From: Gammaproteobacteria bacterium
GTDB lineage: Bacteria > Pseudomonadota > Gammaproteobacteria > CAJXQU01
Direction: 5' to 3'
Length of the DNA stretch: 6,646 nucleotides
Assembly: GCA_026984275.1 (NCBI GenBank)
Contig: JALSSM010000449.1
Location: forward strand, 1 to 6,646
Shown here: piece after piece, positions 5,180-6,646 of the stretch
Layout of the letters: each line of letters begins with the position of its first letter
Numbering within the stretch: the first letter of the stretch is position 1
Program-made: the position numbers and the translations under genes
The notes under the pieces: model-generated
Seen by the model: the letters and a program-made list of their open reading frames with translations, nothing else
What the model was told of the DNA's origin: nothing
The model's database searches: none

Positions 5180-6157
5180 ATGCAAAAATCAATTGCTATC
5201 GGTGTCGGCATCTTTCTTCTTGTTATGTTTGCCCTCATGTTTTATTGGGATACAGAGCCGGATGTTTTTGATGTCCGTCAGGCCGTGACTGAAAGGATCG
5301 GGTCGGAAAATGAAAAACTGGTAACAGGATACACAACAACATCCACCCTGATCGATGTCGCTGAAACTTTATTTAATAAACACGGTGGATATTTAAGTAA
5401 CGACGTTATGCCACCCAGTGTTTTTATGGACAATATTCCTAACTGGGAGTTTGGTGTACTGGTTCAGGTACGTGACATGGCGCGCGTGCTGCGAAACGAT
5501 TTGAGCCGATCACAAACCACATCAACCGAAGATAAAGATCTGATGATTGCCGAGCCACAACTCCATTTTGATAGTGAATCCTGGATCTTGCCGACAACAG
5601 AAGGCGAGTATAAAAAAGGCATTGCAGCACTGAAAAGATATCTGAGCCGTTTACAGGATCCGGCTAAAAAAGACGCACAGTTCTATGCGCGTGCAGACAA
5701 TCTGCGCGACTGGCTATCATTGGTCGAAAAAAGACTGGGCAGCTTGTCACAACGATTGAGTGCCAGTGTGGGTCAGGTACGAATCAACACCGATCTGGGG
5801 GGTGATGCAGAAGCGACACAAGCAACAACCGGTGACGAGGTTCAGGAAGTTAAGACACCTTGGCTGGAGATTGATGATGTTTTTTATGAAGCTCGTGGTA
5901 GTGCCTGGGCATTGATCCATTTGATGCATGCTGTAGAAATTGATTTTGATAAGGTACTGAGAAAGAAAAATGCGGTGGTGAGCATGCGACAGATTATTCG
6001 TGAGCTGGAAGCCACACAAGAGTTTGTCTGGAGTCCAGTCGTACTCAATGGTAGAGGCTTTGGTTTAACAGCCAACTATTCACTGGTGATGGGTTCGTAT
6101 ATTTCACGGGCAAATGCAGCGATTATCGATCTCCGAAATTTACTAGAGCAGGGTTAA
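5180..6157 (+). CDS. DUF2333 family protein, inner-membrane anchored, function unknown
   Basis: 325 residues. I recognise the DUF2333 family from GYTTTSTLIDVAETLFNKHG (50-69), GYLSNDVMPPSVFMDNIPNW (70-89), EFGVLVQVRDMARVLRNDLS (90-109) and the C-terminal GFGLTANYSLVMGSYISRAN (293-312). No function is established for it that I know of. One hydrophobic helix near the N-terminus (about 4-22), with few charges ahead of it and an acidic stretch after, suggests a single membrane anchor with the body in the periplasm. The middle is rich in predicted helix (about 140-200), followed by a probably disordered linker (about 204-226, with EATQATTGDE) and a second helical domain. The ATG has only a weak AGAG nine bases upstream. 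It lies 66 bases after soxZ and 9 bases before yajQ on the same strand, so co-transcription with yajQ is likely. Family assignment is fairly sure; the role is unknown. Confidence 0.87.
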   Translation: MQKSIAIGVGIFLLVMFALMFYWDTEPDVFDVRQAVTERIGSENEKLVTGYTTTSTLIDVAETLFNKHGGYLSNDVMPPSVFMDNIPNWEFGVLVQVRDMARVLRNDLSRSQTTSTEDKDLMIAEPQLHFDSESWILPTTEGEYKKGIAALKRYLSRLQDPAKKDAQFYARADNLRDWLSLVEKRLGSLSQRLSASVGQVRINTDLGGDAEATQATTGDEVQEVKTPWLEIDDVFYEARGSAWALIHLMHAVEIDFDKVLRKKNAVVSMRQIIRELEATQEFVWSPVVLNGRGFGLTANYSLVMGSYISRANAAIIDLRNLLEQG

Positions 6158-6162
6158 GGAGG
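6156..6162 (+). promoter_or_regulatory. Strong ribosome-binding site of yajQ
   Basis: AAGGAGG is a full Shine-Dalgarno match, four bases before the yajQ ATG. It overlaps the TAA stop of the DUF2333 gene, which favours reinitiation by the same ribosomes and high yajQ expression. It is the strongest ribosome-binding site in the window. Confidence 0.85.
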
Positions 6163-6166
6163 AATC

Positions 6167-6646
6167 ATGCCATCATTCGATATTGTCTCAGAAGTTGATC
6201 AACATGAACTGACCAATGCCGTCGATCAAACTAATCGTGAAATTGGGAACCGTTTTGACTTTAAGGGAACGGATACACGTGTAGAACAAAATGATCGGGA
6301 GTTGACTTTGAGTGCTGAAGCCGATTTCCAGATCAAGCAGGTGCTGGATATTTTACAGGCTAAAATGATCAGTCGAAAACTTGAAAGCCGATGTCTGGAG
6401 CTTGGTGAAATAACCAAGTTGGGCAAAGGTGTACGCATGATCGCAACAGCCAAGCATGGAATTGATAAAGACATGGCACGCAAGATTGTAAAAATGATCA
6501 AGGATAAAAAGCTTAAGGTTCAGGCGCAGATCCAGGGAGAACAAGTTCGAGTGACCGGAAAAAAACGTGATGATCTACAGGCCGTCATGGCTATGCTTCG
6601 TAAAGCAAACCTGGATCAACCTGTCCAGTTTACAAACTTCAGGGAT
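6167..6646 (+). CDS. yajQ: YajQ family nucleotide-binding protein (only the stop codon is missing)
   Basis: 160 codons are visible, and the window ends exactly after QFTNFRD, where E. coli YajQ (163 residues) also ends, so probably only the stop lies outside. Family marks are MPSFDIVSEVD (1-11), NRFDFKGTD (28-36), FQIKQVLDILQAKMISR (54-70), KIVKMIKDKKLKVQAQIQG (106-124) and VRVTGKKRDDLQAVMAMLR (127-145). YajQ is a small cytoplasmic protein with two ferredoxin-like domains. It binds nucleic acids or nucleotides; the Xanthomonas homologue is reported to bind cyclic di-GMP and act with a transcription factor, and the E. coli protein to bind GTP and tRNA. Its role here cannot be read from sequence. 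The start is the ATG after a perfect Shine-Dalgarno. Probably co-transcribed with the DUF2333 gene. Confidence 0.95.
   Translation, partial: MPSFDIVSEVDQHELTNAVDQTNREIGNRFDFKGTDTRVEQNDRELTLSAEADFQIKQVLDILQAKMISRKLESRCLELGEITKLGKGVRMIATAKHGIDKDMARKIVKMIKDKKLKVQAQIQGEQVRVTGKKRDDLQAVMAMLRKANLDQPVQFTNFRD

Noticed and set aside
1..6646. Mobile elements, CRISPR repeats, tRNA or rRNA genes, riboswitches
   Set aside because: No transposase or integrase reading frame, no regularly spaced repeats and no recognisable RNA gene were seen; nearly all bases are covered by standard chromosomal genes.

Overview
The window looks like chromosomal DNA of a gammaproteobacterium. The gene order yebC-ruvC-ruvA, the BepA-type periplasmic protease and the YajQ sequence all resemble that class. 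Base composition is moderate, somewhat below 50% G+C by eye. A pyrophosphate-type phosphofructokinase and a SoxYZ pair suggest a sulfur-oxidising or methylotrophic lineage; Methylophaga- or Thiomicrospira-like bacteria are examples, but the window cannot settle the genus. I see no mobile element, phage gene, tRNA, rRNA or CRISPR array. All genes appear intact, and only the two at the window edges are cut.

Layout. Left half, minus strand, in transcription order: pfp (2720-1455), a 90-base spacer holding an 11-bp hairpin and a candidate extended -10 promoter, then yebC (1364-618), ruvC (621-106, overlapping yebC by 4 bases) and the first 30 codons of ruvA (92-1). Right half, plus strand: a divergent spacer (2721-2889), then bepA (2890-4347), soxY (4344-4805), soxZ (4805-5113), a 66-base spacer with a weak stem-loop, a DUF2333 membrane-anchored protein (5180-6157), and yajQ (6167 to the edge, with only its stop codon missing).

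How the genes fit together. ruvC and ruvA belong to Holliday-junction processing, and yebC is their usual companion. The phosphofructokinase carries the residue pattern of PPi-dependent enzymes, so it probably gives a reversible fructose-6-phosphate/fructose-1,6-bisphosphate step in central carbon metabolism. The most distinctive feature is the tight bepA-soxY-soxZ unit. Its genes overlap by 4 bases and 1 base, so they are almost certainly co-transcribed and translationally coupled. The unit joins an outer-membrane quality-control metalloprotease to the periplasmic sulfur carrier of thiosulfate oxidation. Its SoxY ends in GGCD instead of the usual GGCGG. DUF2333 and yajQ follow in the same direction, and the ribosome-binding site of yajQ overlaps the DUF2333 stop codon.

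The main points for a second look are the bepA-soxYZ coupling, the altered SoxY swinging arm, the TTG start of bepA beside a five-T run, the hairpin overlapping the yebC promoter, and a strong excess of GATC sites, especially in the ruvC-yebC part.
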